From positions 1 through 14,960 of the forward strand of contig CAZFDE010000062.1 in assembly GCA_964517795.1 (NCBI GenBank): 14,960 nucleotides of DNA. Reading direction: 5' to 3'. Source of the stretch: CAZFDE01 sp964517795. GTDB lineage: Bacteria; Planctomycetota; Phycisphaerae; Sedimentisphaerales; Anaerobacaceae. A program made the position numbers and the translations under genes. Under the pieces are notes generated by a model that worked only from the letters and a program-made list of their open reading frames with translations, did not search any database and had not been told where the DNA came from. Positions 14,695 through 14,960 of the stretch are shown piece by piece; the first letter of the stretch is position 1; the number at the start of each line of letters is the position of its first letter.

Positions 14695-14722
14695 ATTATA
14701 GATGACCGGTACAGCCTTGCAA
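14695..14722 (-). promoter_or_regulatory. Candidate promoter of the transporter operon
   Basis: On the - strand, TTGCAA (14722-14717) and TATAAT (14700-14695) are 16 bp apart. The -10 is perfect and the -35 matches 4 of 6. Transcription would start near 14688, leaving only about 13 nt of leader before the ATG at 14674. That fits the poor ribosome binding site there. Confidence 0.5.
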
Positions 14723-14753
14723 CTCACAACCACTCAGAAAAACATTTTACTGT

Positions 14754-14763
14754 TTTGCGCAAA
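14754..14763. promoter_or_regulatory. Palindrome with central CG, candidate operator
   Basis: TTTGCGCAAA is a perfect 10-bp palindrome with a central CG step, the arrangement typical of LacI/GalR-family operators. It lies about 30 bp upstream of the -35 of the transporter promoter. It also lies about 70 bp from the divergent promoter, so one regulator could control both directions. Short palindromes also occur by chance, so the call is tentative. Confidence 0.3.
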
Positions 14764-14835
14764 TCCGGCCGCTTTCAAGCACTTTGGTATGCTTAAATCC
14801 CCAAACAAAGCACCGCCTTCAGAAAATCTTGGCAA

Positions 14836-14865
14836 TTGACCCTACTGGCGATAAAGTAGTATATT
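14836..14865 (+). promoter_or_regulatory. Divergent sigma70-like promoter reading out of the window
   Basis: TTGACC (14836-14841) and TATATT (14860-14865) are 18 bp apart on the + strand, each matching consensus at 5 of 6 positions. Transcription would start near 14872 and run right. No complete gene follows inside the window, so the target gene lies beyond 14960; a regulator of the transporter operon would be a typical occupant. Confidence 0.45.
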
Positions 14866-14879
14866 AAGGCGACTGAAGA

Positions 14880-14898
14880 TTTACGCTATTTTTACGCT
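14880..14898. repeat. 8-bp direct repeat with 11-bp period
   Basis: TTTACGCT occurs at 14880-14887 and 14891-14898, one helical turn apart, just downstream of the divergent promoter's predicted start. Repeats on the same face of DNA are a common form for regulator half-sites of AraC type. Position over the initial transcribed region would favour repression. This is inference from spacing. Confidence 0.3.
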
Positions 14899-14960
14899 CA
14901 AGGCCATTTTAGCCCGAATATTTCATAAAAATTTATAAAAAAGACTTGCGCGATGGGTTA

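Noticed and set aside
1..14960. CRISPR arrays, tRNA or rRNA genes, phage genes
   Set aside because: No regularly spaced repeats, cloverleaf-like sequence or phage protein motifs were seen on either strand.

Overview
The window reads as part of a polysaccharide-utilisation region from a Gram-negative-type bacterium. Two lipoproteins, three further predicted signal peptides on glycosidases (one on a remnant), a Rha/Ara-type sugar ABC importer and a UROD-superfamily protein beside glycosidases suggest a planctomycete of the Phycisphaerae/Sedimentisphaerales kind, or a relative in the PVC group. That placement is inference from gene content and style. No rRNA, tRNA or other marker gene is present.

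Left block, + strand, 231-3869. A sigma70-like promoter (231-259) precedes three genes: a UROD/MtaA-like protein with a possible zinc motif (319-1491), an L-rhamnose-type mutarotase, RhaM family (1515-1838), and a secreted GH29 alpha-L-fucosidase with a C-terminal F5/8-type domain (1883-3631). A second, very good promoter (3621-3649) overlaps the fucosidase stop codon. It reads into a 33-residue single-pass membrane microprotein (3768-3869).

Right block, - strand, 14674 down to about 8645. A tight operon runs in the order: fused double-ATPase/permease (12152-14674), a second permease overlapping it by 4 nt (11187-12155), a sugar-binding lipoprotein (10122-11147), a mutarotase-like lipoprotein (8886-10097), and the first ~72 codons of a GH127-like glycosidase. 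That glycosidase is cut off and continues in frame into the C-terminal tail of an IS1182-type transposase (8565-8861).

Middle block, about 3958-8390. One 1417-codon - strand gene encodes a GH127-like domain fused to a second glycosidase-like TIM barrel. It is followed, with an ATGA overlap, by the first ~32 codons of a second UROD-like gene that then breaks off. This block is AT-richer than its neighbours and uses AGA/AGG for arginine where they use CGN. It ends against IS debris on the right and against a broken junction on the left. I infer a horizontally acquired segment that, with IS help, replaced the rest of the resident GH127 gene.

Taken together, the loci look built to trim L-fucose, L-rhamnose or L-arabinofuranose units from a complex glycan outside the cytoplasm, interconvert anomers (RhaM, and the mutarotase-like lipoprotein) and import the sugar through the ABC system. 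UROD-like genes sit beside glycosidases in both the resident and the acquired DNA. That recurrence is the most suggestive hint of an undescribed function, possibly methyl-group handling on O-methylated sugars. At the right edge a divergent promoter (14836-14865) points to a + strand gene outside the window, possibly the regulator.
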